Positions 41,531-51,422 of a stretch of 64,000 nt of DNA are shown piece by piece. Under the pieces are notes generated by a model. That model was not told the DNA's origin, searched no databases, and was given only the letters and a program-made list of their open reading frames with translations. Made by a program: the position numbers and the translations under genes. Numbering within the stretch: position 1 is the first letter of the stretch; every line of letters starts with the position of its first letter. Source of the DNA: Sphingobacterium oryzagri (lineage in GTDB: Bacteria > Bacteroidota > Bacteroidia > Sphingobacteriales > Sphingobacteriaceae). The stretch covers positions 5,084,001 to 5,148,000 of the forward strand of contig NZ_CP117880.1 of NCBI RefSeq assembly GCF_028736175.1, in the 5' to 3' direction.

Positions 41531-44500
41531 TTAACTGTTTTTTCCGTGACAGTTTTTATATTTTTGTCCAGATCCGCAAGGACACTCGTCGTTTCTACCA
41601 ACGGTTTGTTCTTTACGAATCGGCTGGGTAATCTGTTGCTCGCGTGTGTCGCTATCTTCTTCCGATACACCCGTTGGCGAAGCTAGCTCCGCTTTCGTCG
41701 CTTTAACTTGCGCGGGTTGTGCCGGGATAGGGCGTGCCGCCTGAATATTTTGCGGTTGTTGCTGCTGTCCCGGGATTTCTCCTTTAAACAAAAAGCTAAC
41801 TATATCTTTATTCATAGAAGCCAACATGCTTTTAAACAAGTTGTATGCCTCCATTTTGTAGATAATAATCGGATCTTTCTGCTCGTAAACAGCATTTTGT
41901 ACCGATTGCTTCAAGTCGTCCATTTCGCGAAGGTGCTCTTTCCAGGCCTCGTCAATAAGGGCCAAGACAATGCCTTTTTCAAAGGATTTGAAGACTTCCT
42001 TACCATTAGACTCAACGGCTTTCTTCAAGTTTGTCGCAACTTGTATGCCACGAATACCATCACTAAACGGTACAACCACATTCTCGATCATCCCGCCACG
42101 CTCAGCCAATACATTGGTCAAGACTGGCAAGGTTTGCTCGGCAACGTGCAAAGCTTTATTGTGGTAATGTGTAATGATCTGTTGGAACAATTTATCCGTC
42201 AAGTTTGGCACACTAGTATGCGCAAACTCTTCTTCATTAATCTCTGGATTGATCGCAAACAAACGGATCACTTCGATTTGGAACTCTTCGTATGTACCGC
42301 CTTCTTTGGCCTCTACAACCACGTCTTCCACAACATCAAAGATGGTATTGTTCAAGTCAACATCGAGACGCTCACCAAACAAAGCATTTTTACGTTTTGT
42401 ATAAATTACAGTACGCTGCGAATTCATCACATCATCGTATTCCAGCAAACGCTTACGAATACCGAAGTTATTTTCTTCCACTTTACGTTGCGCACGCTCG
42501 ATAGATTTGGTCAACATGCTGTGTTGCATCACTTCGCCTTCTTCAACACCCATTTTTACCATGATGTTGGAAATACGCTCGGAAGCAAACAAACGCATCA
42601 AGTTATCTTCCAAAGAAACGAAGAATTGTGAGGAACCCGGATCGCCTTGACGACCTGCACGACCGCGCAACTGACGATCTACACGACGCGACTCGTGACG
42701 CTCCGTACCGATAATGGCTAAACCACCTGCATTGATAACATCAGCGGTCAACTTAATATCCGTACCACGACCAGCCATGTTGGTCGCGATCGTTACCTGA
42801 CCCGGACGTCCCGCTTCTGCAACGATATCGGCTTCTTTTTGGTGAAGTTTCGCATTCAACACGTTGTGTTTGATACCACGCAACTTCAACATACGGCTTA
42901 AAAGCTCTGAAATCTCAACCGACGTTGTACCCACCAATACCGGTCTTCCTTCTTCCGTCAGTCGTTGTATTTCTTGTGCAACAGCGTTATATTTTTCGCG
43001 CGCTGTACGGTAGATGAAATCTTGACGGTCATCCCGTTGGATAGCACGGTTTGTCGGGATTTCAACCACATCTAATTTATAGATCTCCCAAAGCTCTCCA
43101 GCTTCCGTTGAAGCTGTACCGGTCATACCTGATAGCTTATGGTACATCCGGAAGTAGTTTTGCAGCGTAATCGTTGCGTAAGTCTGCGTAGCGTCTTCTA
43201 CTTTTACGTTTTCCTTGGCTTCAATCGCCTGGTGCAAGCCATCCGAGTAACGACGGCCTTCCATAATACGTCCCGTTTGCTCATCGACAATTTTTACTTT
43301 TCCTTCATCAACAATATATTGATCGTCGATCTCGAAAAGCGTGTAAGCTTTGAGCAATTGGTTGATCGAGTGAATACGTTCTGATTTTATGGAGTAGTCA
43401 CGCAGCAATTCTTCTTTCTTCTGCGCTTTATCCTCTACGGATAGATCGGATCTTTCGATATCAGCAATTTCCGAACCGACATCTGGCAAAATGAAGAAAG
43501 ACGTGTCTTCGCCCGATGCTGTGATCAACTCAATACCTTTTTCGGTCAGTTCTACCTGGTTATTTTTCTCGTCAATAACAAAAAACAATTCCGCATCTAC
43601 CTTCGGCATGTTACGGTTTTGTTCTTGCATATAATAGTTTTCTACTTTTTGCAACAACTGTCTGTGATTGCTCTCTGACAAGAACTTAATGAGTGCTTTA
43701 TTTTTTGGTAAACCACGGTAAGCACGCAATAAAGACATCCCGCCCGCTTCTACATCGCTATTTCCGGCAGCTATGGCTTTTTTAGCTTCGTTAAACACAG
43801 TGTTGATATACGCTTTTTGCGCATTTACCAAACGCTCGATACGCGGTTTTAACTGATAAAATTCATGTTCGTCACCACGCGGAATTGGCCCAGAGATAAT
43901 CAGTGGTGTACGCGCATCATCGATCAATACCGAATCCACCTCATCGATCATTGCGTAGTGTAATTTACGTTGCACCATTGCATCTGGTGTTTGCGTCATA
44001 TTATCCCGCAAATAGTCAAAACCAAATTCATTGTTCGTACCATAAACGATGTCGGAGAGATAAGCTTTTCTACGTTGTGGTGAGTTTGGCTGATGCTTGT
44101 CAATACAATCTACACTTAAGCCGTGAAACTCAAACAACGGACCGTTCCACTCCGAGTCACGTCGTGCCAGGTAATCATTCACCGTTACGATGTGTACACC
44201 CTGCCCTGTTAACGCGTTAAGGTATGTTGGCAACGTTCCAACTAAGGTTTTACCTTCACCCGTAGACATTTCCGATATTTTACCTTGGTGCAAAACGATA
44301 CCACCGATCAACTGTACATCGTAATGAACCATATTCCAGGTTACCTCTGTACCGGCAGCTACCCAAGTGTTTTTCCAGATCGCTTTATCACCTTGAATCG
44401 TGACGTTTGTCTTGCGGCTAGCAATATCGCGGTCAAAATCAGTAGCGGTAACTTCGATTTCTTTATTTTCAGACAGGCGGCGGGCTGTTTCTTTTACCAC

Positions 44501-44836
44501 GGCAAAACCTTCCGGCAAAATTTCAGCGAGTACCTCTTCTAATTTCTTATCTCTATCTTTTGTTAATTTATCGACTTTTTCATAGAGCTCGGTTTTCTTA
44601 CCCATATCGACATCGTCCTGATCGGCTTCCGCTTTTAACGATGCAATTTCTGCGTCTATTTCTGTTAAATATTCTTTAATTCTATCTTTGAATGCCAGGG
44701 TCTTTCCGCGCAACTCGTCGTTGCTCAATGAAGACAGCTTTTCATATTCTTCCTTTATCTTGGTTAATATAGGTTGTATAGCTTTAATATCCCGCTCAGA
44801 CTTGCTGCCAAATAATTTACTTAAAAATTTCAACAT
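41531..44836 (-). CDS. secA: Preprotein translocase ATPase
   Basis: This 1101-residue motor drives Sec-dependent export. It shows DEAD-type GEGKTLVGTLPTYL and MIDEVDSVLIDDARTP, the helicase C segment ATNMAGRGTDIKLT, RESRRVDRQLRGRAGRQGD, and a C-terminal zinc/SecB site DECPCGSGQKYKNCHG. The large size arises from insertions in the Bacteroidota form. The start, MLKFLSKLFGSKSERDIK, is the standard SecA opening. The SPOR gene follows closely. Confidence 0.98.
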   Translation of the reverse strand: MLKFLSKLFGSKSERDIKAIQPILTKIKEEYEKLSSLSNDELRGKTLAFKDRIKEYLTEIDAEIASLKAEADQDDVDMGKKTELYEKVDKLTKDRDKKLEEVLAEILPEGFAVVKETARRLSENKEIEVTATDFDRDIASRKTNVTIQGDKAIWKNTWVAAGTEVTWNMVHYDVQLIGGIVLHQGKISEMSTGEGKTLVGTLPTYLNALTGQGVHIVTVNDYLARRDSEWNGPLFEFHGLSVDCIDKHQPNSPQRRKAYLSDIVYGTNNEFGFDYLRDNMTQTPDAMVQRKLHYAMIDEVDSVLIDDARTPLIISGPIPRGDEHEFYQLKPRIERLVNAQKAYINTVFNEAKKAIAAGNSDVEAGGMSLLRAYRGLPKNKALIKFLSESNHRQLLQKVENYYMQEQNRNMPKVDAELFFVIDEKNNQVELTEKGIELITASGEDTSFFILPDVGSEIADIERSDLSVEDKAQKKEELLRDYSIKSERIHSINQLLKAYTLFEIDDQYIVDEGKVKIVDEQTGRIMEGRRYSDGLHQAIEAKENVKVEDATQTYATITLQNYFRMYHKLSGMTGTASTEAGELWEIYKLDVVEIPTNRAIQRDDRQDFIYRTAREKYNAVAQEIQRLTEEGRPVLVGTTSVEISELLSRMLKLRGIKHNVLNAKLHQKEADIVAEAGRPGQVTIATNMAGRGTDIKLTADVINAGGLAIIGTERHESRRVDRQLRGRAGRQGDPGSSQFFVSLEDNLMRLFASERISNIMVKMGVEEGEVMQHSMLTKSIERAQRKVEENNFGIRKRLLEYDDVMNSQRTVIYTKRKNALFGERLDVDLNNTIFDVVEDVVVEAKEGGTYEEFQIEVIRLFAINPEINEEEFAHTSVPNLTDKLFQQIITHYHNKALHVAEQTLPVLTNVLAERGGMIENVVVPFSDGIRGIQVATNLKKAVESNGKEVFKSFEKGIVLALIDEAWKEHLREMDDLKQSVQNAVYEQKDPIIIYKMEAYNLFKSMLASMNKDIVSFLFKGEIPGQQQQPQNIQAARPIPAQPAQVKATKAELASPTGVSEEDSDTREQQITQPIRKEQTVGRNDECPCGSGQKYKNCHGKNS

Positions 44837-45062
44837 ACTATTTTTTTTATCTCAGTTTACCGCTGTGCAATAATGACTCCAATTCTATTTTGCAGACATT
44901 TTGGCACCAATCGGGCAAATTTACTTATTACATGTGATAAGTAGCAGCATTACAATATTATTTTTTTGTTTTGTTACCTTATGTAGCATGCTTTTTACGC
45001 CATCCTGCTACTTCTAGTATGCTAGCTGGCACCCTCGTTAGAAAAACAGCTAACATGCTTCC

Positions 45063-45938
45063 TTATTTTGTGAGAAAAAGTGGCGTATTTGTTTGGGGAA
45101 TCAGATCCAGATTGACCGCCTTATCAAACATTTGTTGTATTGCTGCGCGGCCAGTCACGCCCAAATCTTCCGAATATTTATTGACATACAACTCAATATG
45201 TTTGTACATAACAGATTCCTCCATTTCCTGCGCATGCGCACGGATGTAATCTATACCCGACTTAGGATTTGCAAAAGCAAATTGCACACTTTGCCTAATC
45301 AGTTCGTTAACCTTCAATTGTACCGCTTCATCCAAACGCCGTTTGATCACAATACCGCCCAGCGGGATCGGACAGCTTGTCGTGCGTTCCCAATAATCGC
45401 CCAGGTCAACAATCTTGTGTAGTCCTTTATCTTGATAGGTGAATCGGTTTTCGTGAATGATCAAACCCAGATCGATGGTTCCGTCCAAGAGCGAACTTTC
45501 AATATCGGAAAAAACCAGTTCTACCTTATTTTGTAATCCAGGGAAAGCCAAGCCTAATAAAAAGTTTGCCGTGGTATATTTGCCCGGAATGCCGATTTTC
45601 AGTGTTGTATCGGTAACAGACAATGGCTCACCTGCAGCAAGCATATCTTTTAAACGCTGCGCGATCTGTTCGTCTTTACAGATCAATAATGGTCCCACAC
45701 CAAAACCGAGCGCGCTGCCAGCATCCAACAAGGCGTAGTCTTTGGCTGCATACGCAAATGCATGATAGCTCAGCTTCGTAATATCCAGCTCGCCGCGAAA
45801 AGCCTTTTGGTTAAGCGTCTCGACATCGTGGTATGCTACATCAAATTCCAACCCACCCGTATCTATTTTATGATGTATTAACGCATCGAAAATAAACGTA
45901 TCATTAGGGCATGGAGAAAATCCTAATGTCAATTTCAT
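45063..45938 (-). CDS. mqnD: 1,4-dihydroxy-6-naphthoate synthase (futalosine menaquinone pathway)
   Basis: This 291-residue protein starts LTLGFSPCPNDTFIFDALI and has the periplasmic-binding-protein-like fold of MqnA/MqnD: DVAYHDVETLNQKAF, TKLSYHAFAYAAKDYALL, GIPGKYTTANFLLGLAFP, LGLIIHENRFTYQ. SPCPNDTF with the spacing seen is typical of MqnD. It converts cyclic dehypoxanthinyl futalosine to 1,4-dihydroxy-6-naphthoate, a menaquinone precursor. Other pathway genes are not in the window. Confidence 0.94.
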   Translation of the reverse strand: MKLTLGFSPCPNDTFIFDALIHHKIDTGGLEFDVAYHDVETLNQKAFRGELDITKLSYHAFAYAAKDYALLDAGSALGFGVGPLLICKDEQIAQRLKDMLAAGEPLSVTDTTLKIGIPGKYTTANFLLGLAFPGLQNKVELVFSDIESSLLDGTIDLGLIIHENRFTYQDKGLHKIVDLGDYWERTTSCPIPLGGIVIKRRLDEAVQLKVNELIRQSVQFAFANPKSGIDYIRAHAQEMEESVMYKHIELYVNKYSEDLGVTGRAAIQQMFDKAVNLDLIPQTNTPLFLTK

Positions 45939-46039
45939 GTTCTATTTTATTTAATTTTCTATATTCTCCTAATTTCAGGCAAAGTTCCAAACCTCGGTAA
46001 GCGTCGTGACCGAAGGCAAACGGTGCTCACCCATCGTGG

Positions 46040-46306
46040 CTAAATATGCACCTTGTAGAAATACAAGATAAACAACATACCGAGAAATGTACTGATAATA
46101 ACGCCTTTAGCGATGTTATCTTGCGGCCTTTCTCGCCGATAATATATCCTCACCAGCACCAGGTTTACAGCGGCCGCCAATATATAAAACACGAACGGCT
46201 TTGTCGGAAAAAACTGCTGCACGAAACTCGTGTAGTTGGTCAATATATACGCAAATGCCGGCGCGAAAACACCGATAAACACACCGATCCAAAGACTATT
46301 TTTCAT
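46040..46306 (-). CDS. Small three-helix membrane protein next to surE
   Basis: This 88-residue protein (from ATG 46306) has three hydrophobic helices (about 5-25, 37-56, 68-86) and a basic loop YYRRERPQDN. The gene begins inside the 3' end of surE, overlapping by 11 bp; an earlier ATG at 46318 would overlap by 23 bp. Function unknown; translational coupling with surE is likely. Confidence 0.65.
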   Translation of the reverse strand: MKNSLWIGVFIGVFAPAFAYILTNYTSFVQQFFPTKPFVFYILAAAVNLVLVRIYYRRERPQDNIAKGVIISTFLGMLFILYFYKVHI

Positions 46307-47084
46307 CGCTGCTTTCAAAATTCCAGGAGTTCAATTCGGTAATCGCATGGTGTGCTGTCATATCAAACTGTGTAGGTACGACCGAAACATAGCCATTGTG
46401 CAAGGCGAAAACATCGGTATCTTCGCCCTTATCTAACAATTGGAATTTACCGGTCATCCAAAAATACTCGCGTTGGTAAGGGTCTACACGCTCATCAAAC
46501 TCCTCGAACCATTTTGCGGTGGCCTGCCGACAGATTTTTATTCCTTTTATCGGTTTGCTGATATGCGGAAAGTTAACATTAAGCAGTGTGGCTTTTTGCA
46601 GCCCGTTTTTTAATACCTGCTCGGCTATCGCACGCAAATAAGGCCGGCAATGCGAAAAGTCAGCCTGGTGAGAAAAATCATCGAGCGAGAAGCCAATTGA
46701 TGGAATATCTTCAATCGCACCTTCTACCGCAGCAGACATGGTGCCCGAATAGAGCACGTTGATGGAATAGTTTAAGCCGTGATTGATACCCGAAACGCAG
46801 AGATCGGGTTTCTTTCCTTTAAAAATCTTATTGACAGCCAGTTTAACACAATCGACCGGCGTACCCGAACATTTGTACATTTCGACACCGTCATAAAGAT
46901 CAATCTTATCCAACCGCAGGGGCCTACCAATGGTAATTGCGTGCCCCATGCCAGACTGCGGACTATCGGGCGCTACGACCACTACGTCACCGATCTTTTG
47001 CATCTCTTCCAATAACACCTTAATGCCCGGCGCGGTGATCCCGTCGTCGTTTACGACCAAGATGGTCGGTTTCTTTTTTGCCAT
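46296..47084 (-). CDS. surE: 5'/3'-nucleotidase SurE
   Basis: This 262-residue metal-dependent phosphatase has LVVNDDGITAPG (metal-binding Asp-Asp), APDSPQSGMGHAIT, SGTPVDCVKLA, SGINHGLNYSINVLYSGTMS and LNVNFPH. It dephosphorylates nucleoside monophosphates in the cytosol. Full length and standard start. Confidence 0.97.
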   Translation of the reverse strand: MAKKKPTILVVNDDGITAPGIKVLLEEMQKIGDVVVVAPDSPQSGMGHAITIGRPLRLDKIDLYDGVEMYKCSGTPVDCVKLAVNKIFKGKKPDLCVSGINHGLNYSINVLYSGTMSAAVEGAIEDIPSIGFSLDDFSHQADFSHCRPYLRAIAEQVLKNGLQKATLLNVNFPHISKPIKGIKICRQATAKWFEEFDERVDPYQREYFWMTGKFQLLDKGEDTDVFALHNGYVSVVPTQFDMTAHHAITELNSWNFESSDEK

Positions 47085-47102
47085 AATGCGAATCTACAAA
47101 AA

Positions 47103-47124
47103 AAGGCACCGAAAATGGTGCCTT
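47103..47124 (-). terminator. Terminator of csbD
   Basis: AAGGCACC and GGTGCCTT pair around GAAAAT; on the minus strand the stem is followed by eight T residues. Confidence 0.85.
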
Positions 47125-47147
47125 CTTTGTTACTTGTGTTGAATCAG

Positions 47148-47336
47148 TTATCCTAAACTCTTCAACCAATCAATTACTTCTTCTCTTGTTTTACCCAATT
47201 TTTGCTGCATACGGCCTAATAATTCTTCGTCCTGGCCCTCTTCATATTTCAAGTCATCATCGGTCCATTCTGCATACTCTTGCTTTACTTTACCTTTCAA
47301 CTCGTTCCATTTACCTTTAAGATCTAACTTGTCCAT
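47148..47336 (-). CDS. CsbD-family stress protein
   Basis: This 62-residue acidic/basic helical protein begins MDKLDLKGKWNELKGKVKQE and ends KTREEVIDWLKSLG, the CsbD pattern. The family is induced by general stress and has no known biochemical activity. Monocistronic with its own terminator. AGGAG lies a few nucleotides before the ATG. Confidence 0.94.
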   Translation of the reverse strand: MDKLDLKGKWNELKGKVKQEYAEWTDDDLKYEEGQDEELLGRMQQKLGKTREEVIDWLKSLG

Positions 47337-47513
47337 TTTATTCTCCTTTTTTGTTGTTTATCCATTAACAACTTGTCAAAAATTTTGTTTGAGCAGACAC
47401 GCTTTTTGAAGTCCGAAAAAATAAATTGGCAACGTTTCCGAAGATTGCTCTACCTGCTCATCAGATTAAGCCTTATCTTAGAAAGATTATCAATCTTTGT
47501 TTTTTTATATATT

Positions 47514-48362
47514 ATGAGCCACACTATTTTCGAAAGTCGTTATGCTATAGGACCGCGTGAGTCCAAAAATTTGGATACAAAAGGCCTACGGGAAAATTTC
47601 CTTATCGAAAAAGTCTTTTCTGCCGATAAGATCCATTTCGTTTACAGCCACTACGATCGCTACATGGCTGGCGGAGCCATGCCCGTTGCCGGAAAATTGC
47701 AACTGGAAACAATCGACGAATTGCTTAAGGAGCCTTACTTTTTGTCGCGTAGAGAACTCGGTATTATCAATGTCGGTGGCGATGGAAAAGTCGAAGTAGA
47801 CGGCAGTACGTATGAAATCAACCATAAAGAAGCTTTGTATATCGGAAAAGGAGCGAAAGAGGTTTTCTTCAGCAGCAACGACGCCGCAAATCCAGCGAAG
47901 TTTTACCTTAACTCCACGCCAGCACACCAAAGTTACCCAACAAAACGTGTTACGAAAGCCGATGCCAGTAAAATAGAGCTTGGCGCATTGGAAACATCCA
48001 ATCACCGCACCATTAACCAAATGCTGCTTAACAAAGTCGTTGATACCTGTCAACTGCAAATGGGTATGACCGAGCTCAAACCGGGATCGGTTTGGAATAC
48101 CATGCCTTCGCACACGCACGACCGACGTATGGAGGTGTACTTTTACTTCGAGATTCCGGAAGCGCAAGCCGTTTCGCATTTTATGGGCCCAATCGATGAA
48201 ACGCGCCATATCTGGATGCAAAACGAACAGGCGGTTATTTCGCCTCCTTGGTCAATCCATTCGGGCGCTGGCACAAGCAACTACACCTTTATCTGGGGAA
48301 TGGCCGGCGAAAATCTGGACTACGACGATATGGATAAATGTGCAATAACCGACTTACGCTAA
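47514..48362 (+). CDS. kduI: 5-dehydro-4-deoxy-D-glucuronate isomerase
   Basis: This 282-residue cupin enzyme converts 5-keto-4-deoxyuronate to 3-deoxy-D-glycero-2,5-hexodiulosonate in pectin/uronate breakdown. Metal ligands His200, His202 and Glu207 are visible in PSHTHDRRMEVYFYFE. ESRYAIGPRESKNLDT, AGGAMPVAG and the terminal MAGENLDYDDMDKC are also family segments. ATG 47514 is chosen over an in-frame start at 47373 whose extra residues are unlike the family. First gene of a kduI-DUF4861-kduD run. Confidence 0.96.
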   Translation: MSHTIFESRYAIGPRESKNLDTKGLRENFLIEKVFSADKIHFVYSHYDRYMAGGAMPVAGKLQLETIDELLKEPYFLSRRELGIINVGGDGKVEVDGSTYEINHKEALYIGKGAKEVFFSSNDAANPAKFYLNSTPAHQSYPTKRVTKADASKIELGALETSNHRTINQMLLNKVVDTCQLQMGMTELKPGSVWNTMPSHTHDRRMEVYFYFEIPEAQAVSHFMGPIDETRHIWMQNEQAVISPPWSIHSGAGTSNYTFIWGMAGENLDYDDMDKCAITDLR

Positions 48363-48367
48363 AACGG

Positions 48368-49489
48368 ATGAAGAAAGGTTTCTTACTTTTATGCACAAGT
48401 TGTATATGCTTATCGGGCTTTGCACAGCGAACTATCGAAGTTAGCAATCCGACCGAGCATACGCGGGAAGAAGTAATCAGCATCCCGTATGCCACGTTTA
48501 GCAAACACTTTGCGGTAGACTCGTTATTTACGATCCAGCTAGGATCATCAGCGATAACGCTGCCCTACCAACTGGAACGACAGGGCAAAAGCAACATCCA
48601 AAATGTGCTGATCCTCGTGCCTATCCAAGCGAAGGAAAAGGTATCGTTGCAGGTTCATCAAGCTCCGTCTCCAGCATCATTTCCATCAAAGGCTTTTGCT
48701 CGATATGTGCCGGAGCGCTTAGACGATTTTGCTTGGGAAAATGATGTACTGGCTTTCCGCATGTATGGAAAAGCCTTGGAAGGCCACCGCGACGATGCGC
48801 AGGGCATGGATGTTTGGGCCAAGCGAACAGAAAACCTAGTCATCAACAAATGGTATAAAGAAAATGATTACCATACCGACCACGGTGAAGGCCTGGATTA
48901 TTACAGCGTGGGACAAACGCTTGGCGTGGGCGATCTTGCCTTATATTTTGCGGACAGCGTGCATTTTACCAAACATTATCGCCAATACGAAATACTGGAC
49001 AACGGTCCGCTACGCACCAGCTTCAAGTTATTGTACGAAGATACCGACGTTAACGGTCAGCATATAACGCTTTCCAAAACCATTACACTCGATACGAAAA
49101 AGCACTTTAATAAGATCAGTGTGTCTTTGGAAAATAAAAAAGCGAGCCAAACGCCCGTAGTAATCGGATTAGCAAAACGAGGCGAAGCATCGCCGCAATT
49201 TGCTTTTAATGCCAAAAAGCAGTTCTTAGCTTATTGGGAACCAGATGTTCAAAACCACGGACACACGGCCACCGCACTAATTGTTCCGAAGGCAAAAGTT
49301 GCTTTTATTGATCGTGATAAAAAACAGTTTTTGTTAAGCAGCACGATCAAAAACAACCAAGCCTTTGTATACTATAATGGTGCGGCTTGGGATAGAGCCG
49401 GACAAGTAACCTCTGCCGAACAATGGGAAACGCTAGTCGCAAACGAAGTAGATAACATCAAAAAACCGTTGGTCGTACGGCTTAAATAA
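48368..49489 (+). CDS. DUF4861 exported protein
   Basis: This 373-residue protein has a signal peptide (KKGFLLLCTSCICLSGFAQ) and a DUF4861 domain: RFDD-like ERLDDFAWENDVLAFRMYG, GMDVWAKRTENLVI, WYKENDYHTDHGEGLDYY, GPLRTSFKLLYED and a C-terminal Trp-Glu segment. Genes of this family sit in pectin and other uronic-acid polysaccharide loci; the activity is not established. It starts 5 bp after the kduI stop and precedes kduD, so a role in periplasmic uronide processing is inferred. Confidence 0.85.
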   Translation: MKKGFLLLCTSCICLSGFAQRTIEVSNPTEHTREEVISIPYATFSKHFAVDSLFTIQLGSSAITLPYQLERQGKSNIQNVLILVPIQAKEKVSLQVHQAPSPASFPSKAFARYVPERLDDFAWENDVLAFRMYGKALEGHRDDAQGMDVWAKRTENLVINKWYKENDYHTDHGEGLDYYSVGQTLGVGDLALYFADSVHFTKHYRQYEILDNGPLRTSFKLLYEDTDVNGQHITLSKTITLDTKKHFNKISVSLENKKASQTPVVIGLAKRGEASPQFAFNAKKQFLAYWEPDVQNHGHTATALIVPKAKVAFIDRDKKQFLLSSTIKNNQAFVYYNGAAWDRAGQVTSAEQWETLVANEVDNIKKPLVVRLK

Positions 49490-49562
49490 AGCCAGCCGAC
49501 AACTGTAAACAACTTTTAAATAAGAAGAATGCTCTTCGATAATAAATAACGATTTTATAAAC

Positions 49563-50333
49563 ATGTCTGTATTACATAAATTTGATTTAACAGGTAAAAT
49601 AGCGCTCGTGACAGGTTGCAAGCGCGGTATCGGCAAAGCGTTGGCCGAAGCACTGGCAGAAGCCGGTGCGGATATCATTGGCGTATCGGCCTCTTTGGAG
49701 CTCGAAAATTCGAAGGTGGCGGAGTCGGTAAAAGCGCTGGGTCGTAATTTCTATCCCTATCAATGCAATTTTGCTGATAGAGAATCGCTCTATGCATTTA
49801 TCCATAAGGTAAAAAGCGAACATCCCGTCATTGATATCTTATTTAATAACGCGGGTAATATCTTGCGCAAACCGGCCGCAGAGCACCCGGATGACATGTG
49901 GGATGAGGTGATTGAAATTAATCAAAATGCGCAGTTTATTTTAACGCGCGAACTGGGAAAAGAGATGCTTTCACGTGGAAGCGGTAAAATAGTTTTTACA
50001 GCTTCGTTGCTAACATTCCAGGGAGGAATCAATGTGCCCGGTTATGCCGCATCCAAAGGCGCTATAGGCTCGTTAACCAAAGCTTTTGCGAATGAGTGGG
50101 CAGGAAAAGGTGTTAACGTAAACGCTATCGCACCAGGTTATATTGCGACCGACAACACCGAAGCGCTACGCGAAGATCCGGAGCGCTCATCTTCGATTTT
50201 GTCGCGGATTCCGGCGGGCAGATGGGGTCAACCCGACGATTTTAAAGGCCCGGCCGTATTCCTTGCTTCCGACGCTTCCGATTATGTGCACGGCACAATC
50301 CTGACCGTCGACGGTGGCTGGATGGGCCGATAG
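49563..50333 (+). CDS. kduD: 2-dehydro-3-deoxy-D-gluconate 5-dehydrogenase
   Basis: This 256-residue SDR has the cofactor loop VTGCKRGIGKALA, NNAGNILRKP, catalytic Ser in FTASLL and YAASKGAIGSL (Tyr, Lys), GVNVNAIAPGYIATDNT and terminal VDGGWMGR. This sequence pattern is KduD, which reduces the KduI product to 2-keto-3-deoxygluconate. The third gene of the kdu run, followed by a terminator. Confidence 0.95.
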   Translation: MSVLHKFDLTGKIALVTGCKRGIGKALAEALAEAGADIIGVSASLELENSKVAESVKALGRNFYPYQCNFADRESLYAFIHKVKSEHPVIDILFNNAGNILRKPAAEHPDDMWDEVIEINQNAQFILTRELGKEMLSRGSGKIVFTASLLTFQGGINVPGYAASKGAIGSLTKAFANEWAGKGVNVNAIAPGYIATDNTEALREDPERSSSILSRIPAGRWGQPDDFKGPAVFLASDASDYVHGTILTVDGGWMGR

Positions 50334-50334
50334 T

Positions 50335-50369
50335 AATCATTCCAAGGGAAAACTTCTCTTGGAATGATT
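50335..50369. terminator. Terminator after kduD
   Basis: AATCATTCCAAG pairs with CTTGGAATGATT around an 11-nt loop, followed by GTTTTATTTC. The opposite small gene ends 4 bp beyond, so it may act both ways. Confidence 0.85.
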
Positions 50370-50372
50370 GTT

Positions 50373-50576
50373 TTATTTCGTATTCACCTTTCCCAATACA
50401 TAGTATAATAGCAAGATAAACATTCCTGCAAAAATCAATTGACCTAAAATATTTGTCGCATTAATGACTAAGGGCGCTCGATCAAACACATAATAATCAA
50501 GCAGAAAACTACCTGTTGAAAAAATGATGTATATGATGCAGCAGTAAAGCAAACGGCCTAATTTGTTATTCATCAT
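50373..50576 (-). CDS. Small two-helix membrane protein
   Basis: This 67-residue protein (from the first of two adjacent ATG codons) has two hydrophobic helices (LLYCCIIYIIFSTGSFLLDY and QLIFAGMFILLLYYVLG). An upstream in-frame ATG at 50627 would add 17 polar residues. No family is recognised. Confidence 0.55.
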   Translation of the reverse strand: MMNNKLGRLLYCCIIYIIFSTGSFLLDYYVFDRAPLVINATNILGQLIFAGMFILLLYYVLGKVNTK

Positions 50577-50834
50577 CGTAAGTAATTTATTGAGGAAATG
50601 GTAGAATATCTCCCGTGACTGTTCCAACCTATTTCAGGTTGTTGCCGCCAGCTATAACTTTCTTCGTCGGTTTCAGCGGTAGGGCAGCACCTCCACTGAA
50701 CAGAGATGCGGCTGAAATTCATGTCGATTCTATGATAAGCACTAAGCTTAACACTTTAAGTAAGAAACTGAAATAGCGATTTGGGGTGACAAATACTAAA
50801 AATAAAAGACTTCTATCGCTGCAAAAGGCGCTTG

Positions 50835-51413
50835 TTAAAATAGGTAAAGCCCTTTCTTCTCGATAAAATCCCGAACCTTATCTTCGGTATAATAGCGAAT
50901 ATCTTTTTTCTCTTTGATACATTTCCTTAGGAAGGTGGAGGAAAGCTCCATAAGCGGCGTATCGGTCATGATAACCGAAGGGTGATTTTTATAATCACCT
51001 GCATCATATCCTGGTCGGGGATAGACAATAACTTTATAATCGCGGAGGATGATATCGGCATTTTTCCATTTGGAAAAACCCTGCAGGTTATCTTCACCCA
51101 TAATCAGCTGAAATTCCTTGTTGGGATAGCGCTCCCGCAAATGGATAAGGGTATCGATGGTATACGACGGTTGTGGCAAGCCAAATTCAATATCGGAAGC
51201 GCGTAACTTATCTTCACCTTCGATCGCGAGATTGACCATCTCTAGCCGGTCATACATATTGCCTAAGCTCTTTTTTTCCTTGAATGGATTTTGCGGCGAA
51301 ACGACAAACCAAATTTCGTCAAGCTCGGTAAAATTGCACAGGTATTTGGCGATGATGAGATGCCCTACGTGAATCGGGTTAAAAGATCCAAAAAACAAAC
51401 CTATCTTCGCCAT
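50835..51413 (-). CDS. nadD: Nicotinate-nucleotide adenylyltransferase
   Basis: This 192-residue nucleotidyltransferase makes nicotinate adenine dinucleotide in NAD synthesis. IGLFFGSFNPIHVGHLIIA contains the HxGH motif, and SSTFLRKCIKE the ATP-binding SxTxxR motif. RASDIEFGLPQPSYTIDTL and LIMGEDNLQGFSKW are further NadD segments. It follows gmk on the same strand with a 9-bp gap, the usual Bacteroidota yicC-gmk-nadD order. Confidence 0.97.
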   Translation of the reverse strand: MAKIGLFFGSFNPIHVGHLIIAKYLCNFTELDEIWFVVSPQNPFKEKKSLGNMYDRLEMVNLAIEGEDKLRASDIEFGLPQPSYTIDTLIHLRERYPNKEFQLIMGEDNLQGFSKWKNADIILRDYKVIVYPRPGYDAGDYKNHPSVIMTDTPLMELSSTFLRKCIKEKKDIRYYTEDKVRDFIEKKGLYLF

Positions 51414-51422
51414 TGTATATTT

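Noticed and set aside
41708..42631. 307-codon open frame opposite secA
   Set aside because: It is an antisense shadow of the highly conserved SecA coding sequence with no family features.
50615..50776. A 53-codon open frame with a GTG start between a small membrane gene and nadD
   Set aside because: No family resemblance, weak start context, and chance open frames of this length are common. It may be a remnant but cannot be supported.
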